Part shown: in pieces, positions 25,555 through 35,485 of the stretch
Layout of the letters: every line of letters starts with the position of its first letter
How positions within the stretch are numbered: position 1 is the first letter of the stretch
DNA from: Terebella lapidaria
Taxonomy: Eukaryota; Annelida; Polychaeta; Terebellida; Terebellidae
DNA: 64,000 nucleotides
Direction: 5' to 3'
NCBI GenBank assembly: GCA_949152475.1
Contig: OX424568.1
Coordinates: 12,561,667 to 12,625,666, forward strand
Notes under the pieces: generated by a model
The model's input: only the letters and a program-made list of their open reading frames with translations
What the model was told of the DNA's origin: nothing
Databases searched by the model: none
Made by a program: the position numbers and the translations under genes

Positions 25555-25790
25555 ATTACTTTGCGACTTCACCAACAAAGCAACATCGATCCTCTGCCAT
25601 GACATTGTGACAGACAGACCGCAATGACTTCCTGAAGAACCACCAGAGAGCAGACGTGATACCCATACTGATGGAAAGAAGGATGTGAAACCTGAGAAGT
25701 AATTAAGGGAGTGTATGCAGTCTGAATGCATTTGCCTTTCTGTTGGGGGAAAAAACAACCTTTGCATGCCAACCTTTCAGACAACAAATA
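25555..25790. repeat. Dispersed block, inverted partner of 19229-19500
   Basis: See the partner entry; here the homologous text lies on the minus strand. A 22-bp direct repeat (gtctggactaaaaagaat) follows at 25885-25920. Confidence 0.6.
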
Positions 25791-26370
25791 CCTAGACTCT
25801 GAGTAAAAAGTCATATCTACACCACAGTGATGTCAATTCCAGTTTCGGTTCATACAAAATATACACCTGAGGGTAGGTTGCGTCTGGACTAAAAAGAATC
25901 AGTCTGGACTAAAAAGAATTGTGTCACGTTATATTGATTAACCCTGATAGTCATCAAATATAGCTATATGTAGGCGGGATACAACAAGATAGAACTTCCT
26001 TACGATTTAGTATGCTATTTGTGACATTATTTACAATGCGCATTTTCTGCAATGGCATTGTTGTTGGTTACATCTGACAGCGTGTTATATAGATGTTAAA
26101 ACTAAGATCAATATATATCATGGATATATATGACACGGACATCCATATTCAAAAACAGGGGTATGCTAAGTATATCCAATGTGTATTGATTCGTAAACTA
26201 TAAGACCAAACGAAACACACATCTAAAACTTGCGAGTACACTTCAACTTTGGGATATCATAAAACATGTTTCAGCGGTATTTGTGTATGCGTTGGAGAGA
26301 TTTGCAGAATTAAGGAAATACGAGCCTTATCGACATTATAAAACATTAAAGAATATAGAGCATGCCTCAA

Positions 26371-27324
26371 CTAGCATTCACAGTATGTTTGTAGCTCCTT
26401 TACAATCGCCCCATGGCTTTTCGATCTACGAACTCCCAGTTTGTGCACCAATTTTCTCCAAGCAGTTCCAGGTGCATCCTTCCTGATTCCTTCAAACGCT
26501 GGTAAGGAATCGTACGAGACACTCCTTCGTCGTGTGAAACTACCTTTTGTTTTTCCTTGCAATATTAAAACATTCCTCTCACTATCCTTTGCAAAAGCCA
26601 AAGTAGATGGTTCCACAAATATAGGCAGATCTACAACGCCATAGTGATAAGGTACACCTACAGTGTGTTTCTTCTTGTGGTGACGAAGGCTGGCTTTGTC
26701 GATTATGATTTCCAACTCATAACCAGAGACAACAAGCACCAAGTCGTCCATTGGGAACTGCTTGAGAGAAATTTCTGCTGATAAATTCCCATCTTGCAAG
26801 GACGTTATCATTAATGACGATGAGAAGTTATGATCTGGTGTACTCCACTCATCAGTACTCTCCACGTCACTGTGAATCGATTGTCTACTGTGACTCTTCC
26901 CATTCTGGTACTCAATTCTGATCCTTCTGGATACTGGAGACAAACTTCTATCATGACTGGAGAGGGATTCTCTGCTGGGCGATGATCCATTGCTGGAACT
27001 ATTCCTAACTGGCGAATTTCCTGAGCGATGATGGCCCTGATTGTGGCGGATGAGTTTCCCAAGTTTCACAACATCTGACCTCATCCGTTCCAGACGAGAT
27101 CGCCGCTGGAATGGTTCTGGAAATAGATTCTGCTCCTCAGAGTGTCTGACTGATTCCAATAGCTGCGAGTCTGACACTGTGATTGTGGGTAGATCAGGAG
27201 GTAGATACTGACTAGCGGGAGAGGTACATGCACTCCTGACCTCGCCTCTGTTCCTGGTGCTAGAGCGATGTGGAAACTGCACGTTAGTGCCTGGACTCAG
27301 CCGAGAATCTAGGTGTAACTCCAT
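26371..27324 (-). CDS. Divergent alpha-crystallin/HSP20-like domain protein, copy 2 (317 aa)
   Basis: Paralogue of the 7182-8171 gene in opposite orientation ~18 kb away. Same plan: Ser/Arg-rich N-terminal half, HSP20-like region (~171-258, with SAEISLKQFPMDDLVLVVSG and PYHYGVVDLPIFVEPS), basic tail. The stretch SHSRQSIHSDVESTDEW and what follows are almost unchanged between copies, while the linkers and the last ~8 residues differ. The start is the Met equal to residue 10 of copy 1: the upstream ATG of copy 1 is ACC here and an in-frame TAG lies between. The acceptor is ...TTCCAG (AG at 27361-27360), placing the exon start at 27359. The 5'UTR intron runs to a donor at 36758 and now contains a complete LTR retrotransposon on the opposite strand. 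Whether the gene is still expressed cannot be told. Confidence 0.65.
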   Translation of the reverse strand: MELHLDSRLSPGTNVQFPHRSSTRNRGEVRSACTSPASQYLPPDLPTITVSDSQLLESVRHSEEQNLFPEPFQRRSRLERMRSDVVKLGKLIRHNQGHHRSGNSPVRNSSSNGSSPSRESLSSHDRSLSPVSRRIRIEYQNGKSHSRQSIHSDVESTDEWSTPDHNFSSSLMITSLQDGNLSAEISLKQFPMDDLVLVVSGYELEIIIDKASLRHHKKKHTVGVPYHYGVVDLPIFVEPSTLAFAKDSERNVLILQGKTKGSFTRRRSVSYDSLPAFEGIRKDAPGTAWRKLVHKLGVRRSKSHGAIVKELQTYCEC

Positions 27325-27473
27325 TATTGCAGACTATATCTTGAATATCCAGGTAATCCCTGGAATAAGAACTTGAAATAATTATTGTGCATTTATGCAT
27401 AGGATACAAACACGCTTACATCTGAAAATGTAACTCATTATAAATGATCATGCAAGAAAGATCTTTGTACAGT

Positions 27474-28150
27474 TGTAACAAAAACCATACAACAGCCCGC
27501 GCAAACCGTTCGTTAGGAACGAGCACGTGACCCCCGAAGACTAATGGCGGAGGCACGTTCGCGGAAGAACCGTTCGCGGAAGCACCGTTCGCGGAAGCAC
27601 CACTTGCGGATGCAGCCTTCTTCACGTGGTGAGAGCACTGCAACAGCGACATCGACCGTGGGGAGATCGTCACCGCCACAGCCAAGGGACTCGACGACCT
27701 GCGTGCGGACGACTCCTTCTTCAGGGCCTTTGAGTCGACGGGACTTACGAATAACTACCTGGAGAAACCATTCGACTAACGGGACGGGAAACTTCAACGG
27801 GAAGGGACAGAGAGAAGCCTCGACGAAGAACTCTTTTTAGTTGTGTCCTCGTGCACTAGTTATTTTTAAACGTGATCATACAGTGCCCCATGTTTGAACT
27901 TCATATCTGTACGTCACGTTGGTGACCGACAATTCATTGATGATGGGATGTTGATAAATCTTCATTTATTCACGTCTGAGTTGATTCTTGCCTGAAGTAA
28001 GCCGGTAAGCTACTGAGTGATGATAAGCACCATTTAGTGACGGCTCTCGAATCACAACGAGCGGGAGTTACAAAAGTCTATACGATCAAGAAGCAGGGTT
28101 TTTGGGAAGACAAAAACACACACAACCAGAGATACCCACTATACGTCACA
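27474..28150 (+). repeat. 5' LTR (677 bp), promoter part missing
   Basis: Starts TGTAACAAAAACC and ends ATACGTCACA, as the 3' LTR does (ATACCTCACA). Compared with the 821-bp 3' LTR it lacks about 144 bp holding most TTCGCGGAAG-type motifs and the TATAAAAGG box: here gcggatgcagccttcttcacg joins straight to tgagagcactgcaac. Confidence 0.9.
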
Positions 28151-28172
28151 ACTTGGTGCCGTGACCAGGATC
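28151..28172 (+). promoter_or_regulatory. Primer-binding site of the 8.8-kb element
   Basis: ACTTGGTGCCGTGACCAGG follows the LTR end. TGGTGCCGTGACC has the TGG start expected for pairing with a tRNA 3' end. The tRNA is not assigned. Confidence 0.6.
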
Positions 28173-28213
28173 CCCGAGGGTTTACTGCCAGGAAACGAAC
28201 CTCAGCATCACTC

Positions 28214-30637
28214 ATGTCCGGCAAAAACGACGAAACTACCCCAGGGAAGACAGGAGGTGAAGAGGAAGACTCTTCGCAGACGGCCTCACTCGTGAACGAG
28301 GATGACAGCTGTTCGCGGAAGCCGACCTTCGCGGAAGGAGACGACAACCGTTCGCGGAAGACAACCTTAGCGGAAGAGGACGACGACCACTCGCGGAAGT
28401 TGACACTCGCGGAAGACGACCGTTCGCGGAAGAGCAGCTTCACATCCAGGGGTGGACGTGGCATTTCGTCAAATAAGGAGCAACCAGGGTGGTCGAGACC
28501 TTCCATGGGCCAGTCGACGAGTCAGCAGAGACCGCAGAGCCAGACACCCGACAACCGTTTTCCTTTTAGGTCCAGCGGACACGACTCTGGGTGGCAGCAT
28601 GAGCGTGACAGAGAGAGGTCGACCTACCTTGAGAACGTTAGGAGGGGCCCTGAGATACGACGAGTGCTGGGAGAGGAGTACGTCAACCTGGATGGGGAGG
28701 ACGGCGAAATCTGGGCGAGGAGGGATCGGCTACAGCTACCGGAGCAGAGTCCGAGTGTGGCGCCCCTGGAGAATGCAGCATTGAGGCAGCTTTGGGACAG
28801 CAGCAGTCTGGTGCAACAGGGCAGCGGTCCAGTACGGCGAATCGACAGTCGGGAGTGACAGGAGGACGGGTTACTTGGGCTCCAACCCGAGAGAGCAGCT
28901 CGAGAGGGAGTGGACTCTTCGCGGAAGAGAACGTTCGCGTACGAGAGACATTCTTCGGCGGCGGGGATGCTTGCAGCCGGGAATCCTTCCGGGGGAGTCT
29001 TTGGTAACGAGGATGCTTGTGACCGGAGAGGGCCCTTCGCGGACGACCACGTTCACGGACGAGGACGACTCGCGGACGAGAGTGTTCATCTTCACCCAGA
29101 CGCTGGCTCGATGCGACCAATCTTCCTTTCCAGTTTTTCAGAGTAGACGGGGAAGACCATTCGCGGATGGGGCCGTTCGCGGAAGACCAGCGGAAGACGG
29201 CGTTCGCGGACGTACGTCTTTCGTGGAAGAACGTCTCCGAGGCATCTTAGCGGACGAGTCGGTTCGCGGAAGACTCGTGGAAGACAGCGTTCGTGGAAGG
29301 GGCCTGTTCGCGGAGGAACTTCTTCGGGAGCTGTTGGCGGAAGAGTCCGTTCGCGGAAGGTTCGCGGAAGAGTCCGTTCGCGGAGGGTTCGCGAAAGACA
29401 GCATTCGTGGAAGAGGGAGGTCTTCACCCAGTCTACCACCGAGTCAGCCAGCCTCCTGGAGGCACCAGACTTCCATTTCAGGCACCCAGAGAGGCCGGGG
29501 ACAGCACCCTTTCTCATCATCGGGCGATGAAGGGCCTTCATCAGAGGGAGGGACCGACAGCAGCCATGGTTACCCAGGAAGGGGGAAGCGACCACCGAGG
29601 CGGGGACCGCCGCTGCACCGACGAAGCCCTAGGCCCAGACGAAGGCAGGAGGACTCGTCGTCCGAGGACAGTTCAGCCTGGAACCAGGGCGGTAGAAGGA
29701 ACTGGAAGATGCTGACACCTGACAAGTTTGATGGGACATCCATAGAGTGGCCGGTGTACCGGGCCCACTTTGACGTCATCGCAGAGGTCAACAGATGGAG
29801 CAAGCGGGAACAGGGCGTCTATTTAGCCGGGAGCTTGACGGGAGAGGCACGATGAATGTTGACGAGCCTGAGTCCTGCAGACCGGAGGGACATCGACGTT
29901 CTGACTGACAAGATGACCCTACAATTCGACCCTGACTGTCAGGAGGAGTCCTACAAGGCGACCTTGGGACAGAGAACCCGCAGGAAGGCAGAGACACCCC
30001 AGCAGTACGGCTATGAACTGCAACGACTGGTCGGCCGTGGTTATCCGGATCTGAATTCCGCAGCTCAGGAGGCTATCGCCTTAGACCACTTCTGGAAGGG
30101 CCATCCAGATGGGGACATGAAGGTGATGGCGCTCATGAAAAAGATGAAGACCATGGAGGAAGCCATAGCCTTCGTAACCCAGTACGAATGTGTCAAGCCC
30201 AAGCCTGGGAAGCCGGTGATGTCCATCGAGTCATAGGACTCCGAGCCAGCACTAGGTCGGGTCCTGCAGCTACTGAAGAACCAGCCGGAGGGCGGAGCTA
30301 CCACCAGTGGGCAGCAGAGCAACCAGCCGAACGTAGCAGGTCTACCCAGACTTCCCTACTTCAAGGGGTCTTTGAGAGCCAGGACCGGAAGCTGGATCGA
30401 CTGATTGAGCTGTGCGAGCAGGTGCTGTCCAACAAGCCAAGGGCCGCCACTGCTGAGAACAAGGGACCAAGCGCTAGGCCAGGACCAGATGACTGCTGGT
30501 ACTGTGGAAAACCGGGTCATCGGAAGTACCCGTGTCCAGACCGGCCGCCACCTCGGACCAAGGAGGAGCGCTTGAGTCGACTAATCGAGGAGATTCGTGA
30601 GGACAACGGTTCAGACGAGGAGTCGGAAAACCAGTAG
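28214..30637 (+). pseudogene. gag: gag of the 8.8-kb element, broken by shifts and stops
   Basis: The likely start is ATG 28214 (MSGKNDETTPGK). The N-terminal ~600 codons are low in complexity because TTCGCGGAAG-type repeats are translated in changing frames (SRK.TFAE, FAEESVRGR). Pieces are 28214-28858, 28875-29855 and 29856-30236 (the last two in one frame, parted only by TGA at 29853-29855), then another frame to 30637. The conserved gag core begins at KMLTPDKFDGTSIEW (~29704) and runs through LTDKMTLQFDP and YGYELQRLVGRGYPDL. A zinc knuckle CWYCGKPGHRKYPC (C-x2-C-x4-H-x4-C, ~30492-30535) closes the protein. As it stands no full-length Gag could be made without read-through and shifts. Confidence 0.75.
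28311..29410 (+). repeat. TTCGCGGAAG-type motif clusters within gag
   Basis: Two clusters, 28311-28440 and 28915-29410, hold many copies of a ~10-12-bp motif (gttcgcggaag, cttcgcggacg, tagcggaag and variants). The same motif fills 27557-27615 and 35565-35735 in the LTRs and 34022-34140 before ORF3, but is not seen in the host flanks. Spacing is irregular, so this is not a simple tandem array. Confidence 0.9.
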
Positions 30638-30884
30638 GGCTCATACCCGCCCCCAACCGTATGGGCCAGTGGCAGGTGTGTGCACGGCTTCACAGGCAAG
30701 AAGTACGACGAAGACGTGAAGAACACATTGCCAGGGGGGAAGCTTTAGTTTCAAAGATTTTCAATAGGATTTTCAGGTGTGCATCCGAAGTGACTGGATG
30801 GGCACAAGAGGAGCTCGAGGATCGAATTCTCGACTATTTGGAGGGCAAGCCTGTCAACACAGACGGGAGTGCCAGTGTACAGCA

Positions 30885-31770
30885 AACTGATGTAGCCGTG
30901 GAGCATCTAATGACCCGCAGAGACGTCGACGAAATGCAGACCGATGGAGCCGTGGAGCGTCTAAGGACCCGCGGAGACGTCAACGAGGTTTCTGCTAGCA
31001 GCAAGGAAGACCAGCGAGTCACAACCTTGAGGCTAAAGGCTGCGAAACAGCAGGGACGCCCCCATTCAACTGAACCACAACGGCCGTGAAAGAGGAGATG
31101 GAGGGCCGGGTGAGCGGAATGACCAAGGGGCCAGCGCAGCAGCCATTGCTGGTGGACGACTCATTACTTATCCGGAGCGACGGTTCCGAGGGGAGAGCAT
31201 CCCTTAAGACTGACAGAGAGGACCAGGGTGGTGCATCACTGTGGGTGGACGACTCAGTACTTATCCAGGGTGGCGTCCCTGAGGAGAGTGGCAGCTCTCT
31301 TAAGATTGACAGAAATGGCCAGGTGGTGTCGTTGTCAGCCGGTTCCCGAGGCACATTGGCGTGGTATGCGGCATGCCACGTTATGGGGAAGGCGACTCGT
31401 ATGTTGGTGGACACGGGTGCCTCCTCCACCGTTGTGGACGAGTGTCTCTTCGACCAATTGGATGACGAACATAAGGCGACGATAAGGCAGATGAGAATAA
31501 GGTTACGGGCAGCAACCAGAGACTACTTACAGGTTCGAGGTGAAATGACAGCACACCTACTACTGGGCGCACGACTCGTGTCGGCAGACGTACTGGTTGC
31601 CAAACTGGGAATCCCGGGTGTGCTGGGGCTTGATGTACTTCATCAGATTGGGGGACAACTGGATCTGAGTAAGGGCGAGTGGCAGGTGGGCGACACTACT
31701 GTAGTGATGAGCTCGGGCCACGAGGACGCTGTCTACACACTGGTGATGGAGGAGACGGTCGTCTTGCCAT
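30885..31770 (+). repeat. Protease segment, tandem copy 1 of 2 (886 bp)
   Basis: Repeats at 31771-32656 with only scattered substitutions. 886 bp is one base over a multiple of three, so the downstream frame changes, and copy 1 ends at the junction (ttgcca|taa). Within each unit are further small repeats (VERLRTRGDV/VEHLMTRRDV; LLVDDSLLI/LWVDDSVLI). Confidence 0.95.
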
Positions 31771-31772
31771 AA
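31086..31772 (+). CDS. Retropepsin-like protease, first copy (truncated at duplication junction)
   Basis: The open frame has its first ATG at 31098. The aspartic protease motif MLVDTGASSTVVDE (Asp-Thr-Gly) lies near 31403-31442, and the later GIPGVLGLDVLHQIG (~31609-31650) matches the hydrophobic-hydrophobic-Gly signature (LGLD) of retropepsins. It works as a dimer to cleave Gag/Pol. An upstream frame 30661-31089 overlaps this one by 4 bases (the TGA of one within GTGA), in both duplicate copies, so a frame change between gag and protease predates the duplication. The frame stops at TAA in the junction, so this copy is not linked to pol. Confidence 0.75.
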   Translation: MKEEMEGRVSGMTKGPAQQPLLVDDSLLIRSDGSEGRASLKTDREDQGGASLWVDDSVLIQGGVPEESGSSLKIDRNGQVVSLSAGSRGTLAWYAACHVMGKATRMLVDTGASSTVVDECLFDQLDDEHKATIRQMRIRLRAATRDYLQVRGEMTAHLLLGARLVSADVLVAKLGIPGVLGLDVLHQIGGQLDLSKGEWQVGDTTVVMSSGHEDAVYTLVMEETVVLP

Positions 31773-32656
31773 CTGATGTAGCCATGGAGCGTCTAATGAC
31801 CCGCAGAGACGTCGACAAAATGCAGACCGATGGAGCTGTGGAGCGCCTAAGGACCCGCGGAGACGTCAACGAGGTTTCTGCTAGCAGCAAGGAAGACCAG
31901 CGTGTCACAACCTTGAGGCTAGAGGCTGCGAAACAGCAGAGACCCCCCCATTCAACTGAACCACAACGGCCGTGAAAGAGGAGATGGAGGGCCGGGTGAG
32001 CGGAATGACCAAAGGGCCAGCGCAGCAGCCATTGCTGGTGGACGACTCATTACTTATCCGGAGTGGCGGTTCCGAGGGGAGAGCATCCCTTAAGACTGAC
32101 AGAGAGGACCAGGGTGGTGCATCACTGTGGGTGGACGACTCAGTACTTATCCAGGGCGGCGTCCCTGAGGAGAGTGGCAGCTCTCTTAAGATTGACAGAA
32201 AAGGCCAGGTGGTGTCGTTGTCAGCCGGTTCCCGAGGCACATTGGCGTGGTATGCGGCATGCCACGTTATGGGGAAGGCGACTCGTATGTTGGTGGACAC
32301 GGGTGCCTCCTCCACCGTTCTGGACGAGTGTCTCTTCGACCAATTGGATGACGAACATAAGGCGACGATAAGGCAGACGAGAATAAGGTTACGGGCAGCA
32401 ACCGGAGACTACTTACAGGTTCGAGGTGAAATGACAGCACAACTACTACTGGGCACACGACTCGTGTCGGCAGACGTACTGGTTCCCAAACTGGGAATCC
32501 CGGGTGTGCTGGGGCTTGATGTATTTCAACAGATTGGGGGACAACTGGATCTGAGTAAGGGCGAGTGGCAGGTGGGCGACACTACTGTAATGATGAGCTC
32601 GGGCCACGAGGACGCCTTCTACACACTGGTGATGGAGGAGACGGTCGTCTTGCCAC
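31771..32656 (+). repeat. Protease segment, tandem copy 2 of 2 (886 bp)
   Basis: Second copy of 30885-31770, offset exactly 886 bp at both ends. This copy runs on into the rest of pol. Confidence 0.95.
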
Positions 32657-34011
32657 CCTTTTCAGAAATGATGGTGGACCTCAAGCTGATGGGAAGTGAG
32701 GGAGGAGTTCCGAAGGCCGGCCTCGTGCAGTCCGCCAGAGAGCCGATGGAGGACGACCCCCTCGTAGTGGGACGAGCCCTTGTACGACCCCGAGGACGCC
32801 TGGTAGCGGTGGTACTACTGAATGCCGGCGCTGGAGTCCGCACTCTGCTGATGGGGACCATTCTAGCTGAGCTTCACGGGATAGAGGCCGTGATCGACCT
32901 AGGATTTCGTCCCGATGGCGGGAAGTCAACCCAGAACGAGCCTGGGAAGGAGCAGTGGTACCGGGAGGAGCACAGGAGGGAGCATGAGCCCCTTACACAA
33001 AACTCCACCAAATGGCAGAACCGGATACCGGAGCAGCCCGAACTGAATGAGACCCATCAGCAGGCGTTTGAGGCGCTGCGTCAACCCCTGACCGAGCACC
33101 CCCTGCTGGTGTACCCTGATATGGACCGGGAATTCGTCCTAGATACCGATGCTAGCGGCTACGGAGTGGGAGGCGTCTTATCCCAAGTGCAGGACGGACG
33201 AGAGCGGGTGATTGCCTAGGCCTCCAGAGCCTTGAGGGACACCCAGCGGAACTACTGCACCACCAAGCGGGAGCTCCTGGCCGTCGTCAGTATGATACAC
33301 TATTTCAGACATTTCTTGTGGGGGAGAGGGTTCTTACTGCGGACCGACCACGCCTCTCTCAAGTGGCTGCTGAACTTTCGGGAGCCGGAGGGAATGATCG
33401 CTAGGTGGGCGGCTCGCACCTTCAGGTGTGAGGTCCGACCGGGAGTTCAACACAGGAACGCAGACGGGATGTCCAGATGTCGACAGTGCCGGAGACCGGA
33501 TTGTCCCGCCCCTCCCCACACCACAAGACCCAAAGGAGAAGAGGAGGCCTGTCCGACTCAGGAGGAGTGTCCCCTACCCCTGGAGTACCTCTCTGACGAG
33601 GATCTGCTTCCGCCAATCAATGGAGAGGAGTGGAGCCCTGGAGGACCCCCAGTCAACATCATACGGGAGGTCCCCTTGGAGCCCTGGATGGAGGATCATT
33701 ACTGCGGAGATGGAGCTGGGATGTTCCAGATCTGGGAGGTGCCATGCCGGGAGGACCCAGAACCGACTACGGAGTCGGCCGAGGAGTCCATGCCCGAAGA
33801 CCAGAGCCTCCCACGACCGGTGGGCCATCGGCTAGAAAGGGTGGCCATGGATATTCTGGAGCCCGGAACCATTGACAATTCGAAAAGGTGTTGGTTCACC
33901 CCTGACACCGACGCCTGGATACACAATCCGGACGACATGACCACAGTCCGGACTTCCAGTGATGACGAGGGACGTGTGGAGACCAGCCAGAATGCAGTCG
34001 CAACGACGTAA
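31972..34011 (+). pseudogene. pol: Pol remnant: protease copy 2, RNase H and integrase stub; RT absent
   Basis: One frame from 31972 to 34011 broken by a single TAG at 33217-33219. Protease: MLVDTGASSTVLDE (~32289-32330). After ...DLGFRPDGGKS (~32895-32932), where reverse transcriptase should begin, ~100 bp of linker leads directly into the region before RNase H (AFEALRQPLTEHPLLVYPD). RNase H keeps its acidic residues: FVLDTDASGYG, TKRELLAVV, LLRTDHASLKW and HRNADGMSRC. The TAG falls where a Tyr usually stands (RVIA-stop-ASRAL). Downstream, ERVAMDILEPG (~33835-33870) looks like the first residues of an integrase core; the zinc-binding part before it and the DDE core after it are missing. The result could not copy or integrate itself. 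Confidence 0.8.
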
Positions 34012-34021
34012 AAGTCAACGG

Positions 34022-34140
34022 GAGCGTTCGCGGACGAACCGTTCGCGGAAGCAACATTTGCGGAAGTACCGTTCGCGGAGGTACCGTTCGCGGAAGCACG
34101 TTCGCGGAAGCATCGTTCGCGGAAGAACCGTTCGCGGAAG
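34022..34140 (+). repeat. TTCGCGGAAG-type motif cluster before ORF3
   Basis: About eight copies of gttcgcgga(a/c)g-like units spaced 12-21 bp apart, between the end of pol and the TATA box at 34209. It resembles the cluster in the 3' LTR upstream of the LTR TATA box (35565-35735), so the same motif precedes both putative promoters. Confidence 0.9.
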
Positions 34141-34208
34141 GGAACGAAAAACGTCATTTCGTTCTGCAACAATATGTTTTTCCCTAGATCCCTGGTCCGC
34201 GCCTTTGT

Positions 34209-34216
34209 TATATAAA
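34209..34216 (+). promoter_or_regulatory. Internal TATA box upstream of ORF3
   Basis: TATATAAA lies 35-42 bp before the ORF3 ATG (34251), in GC-rich sequence where it is not expected by chance. A start site ~30 bp downstream would leave a leader of about ten bases. Promoter activity is inferred. Confidence 0.45.
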
Positions 34217-34250
34217 CAGGCTGGCTTACGATTCCGTCACCACTTCAACA

Positions 34251-35346
34251 ATGAATACGCCACCTCTGCAAGTGATAGAGACACCGGTATTTGCAGACTT
34301 CGGAGAAGTACCAGACTTTGACCTTGCCGACTTCTTGCCGCTTGATGTCGACGAGATGAGCGACAGGGTCGACAAACCTGACAGGAAGAGAGAGAGATCG
34401 AGGAGCCGGGAGCGTCATGAGGAGCCCCGAGGAAACAGACGGTCCCATACCAGGAAGCCTTCCTTGGAGAGAGGACGACGCTGGTGCAGCCCCTGCCGGA
34501 TCCACGTGACGGCGTCCAACTTCAGTCGACACGTGGCGACTAAGCACAGTCAGAAGGAGGGGCGACACCTCTGCAAGTACTGCACCCAGCGGTTCGTCCG
34601 CAGAGCCGACCGGGACCGGCATGAAGTGTCGCATGCCAGCGGCAACACCCTGAAGCCGGGACGGAGGAGGTTGACTACCGACACGCCCGTGTCCGACCCC
34701 CAGGATGGCCCGTCCACCGTACCTGCCCCGAGCTGGCGACAGTCAGTTTTGCGGCCAGCCGGACGACCAGCTCCCAGCCGTCCAGTACCCAAGACACCCC
34801 CAGTCAGGCGGACGCCCCCAGGCAGGAGGACGCCTCAAGCCATGAGGACGACCCGCCGAACAGTGAGGAGGAGCCGGAGTCCAAGCAGGAGCGGAGAGAG
34901 GTGGAATCCCCGGAGGCCCCCACCCCCTAGGACGACGGACCCCCCGCTCCCACGGACTCAGTACCAGCCTACAAGCCCCTAGACTTGGGCTGGTTCCTCA
35001 AGCCAGTTCCCGAGACGGAAGACCAGCTGCGGCCGTACGTCCAGGGCCTGGGCAAAGCCGTCACTGCCGGAGAGAGGGCCCTGGAAGACCTGGCGTCAAC
35101 TCTGGCGACCGGTCGACGTCAACTGAGCCACGCGGAGGCTCGACTACAAGCTAAGGAGGAGCAGCGACGTCTCGAGGCGGAGATCCAGCAGCTGAAAGAT
35201 TAGGTCTCTCAACGGGAGAAGGTCCACCGGAGGGAGTTGCGCGCCCAGGTGAAGGAGAGCAGACTGCTCCGGGAGCAACTCCAGGCATACACCGACGCAC
35301 GTGACAGGCTCGCCGAGACCTCTAAGAGTGAGGTGGAGCGTCAGTG
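34251..35346 (+). pseudogene. ORF3: C2H2 zinc-finger / coiled-coil protein of the LTR element (damaged)
   Basis: Clean frame 34251-34982 (243 aa). It has an acidic N-terminus (residues 1-43, FADFGEVPDFDLADF), an Arg/Ser-rich patch (RKRERSRSRERHE), then two zinc fingers: CSPC-x11-H-x4-H (first) and CKYC-x12-H-x3-H (second, the classic C2H2 spacing). After ~34755 the frame becomes proline/arginine-rich, while an alternative frame is acidic and runs on, past TAG codons near 34930 and 35202, into a Glu/Gln/Arg-rich coiled coil (LQAKEEQRRLEAEIQQLKD, 35141-35200, and beyond to TGA ~35345). I infer one original protein broken by one frameshift and two TAGs. It is neither Gag nor Pol. Nuclear or nucleic-acid binding is a guess from the fingers and basic patch. 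Confidence 0.65.
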
Positions 35347-35485
35347 AGGTGGAGGGAGAGAGCTTCGGACGCAGGAGAGAAAGAAGAAAAAGACCAAGAA
35401 AGGAAGAAATGAAGAAGGAGGAAGAAGAGCGTGAGAAGACAGGGAAAGGATCAACGGGGACGCTGATCTCCAGAAAGGGTGGAGT

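Noticed and set aside
31019-32315. Two matching 136-codon minus-strand frames in the protease region
   Set aside because: They are the antisense of the duplicated protease segment, present twice only because the segment is duplicated.
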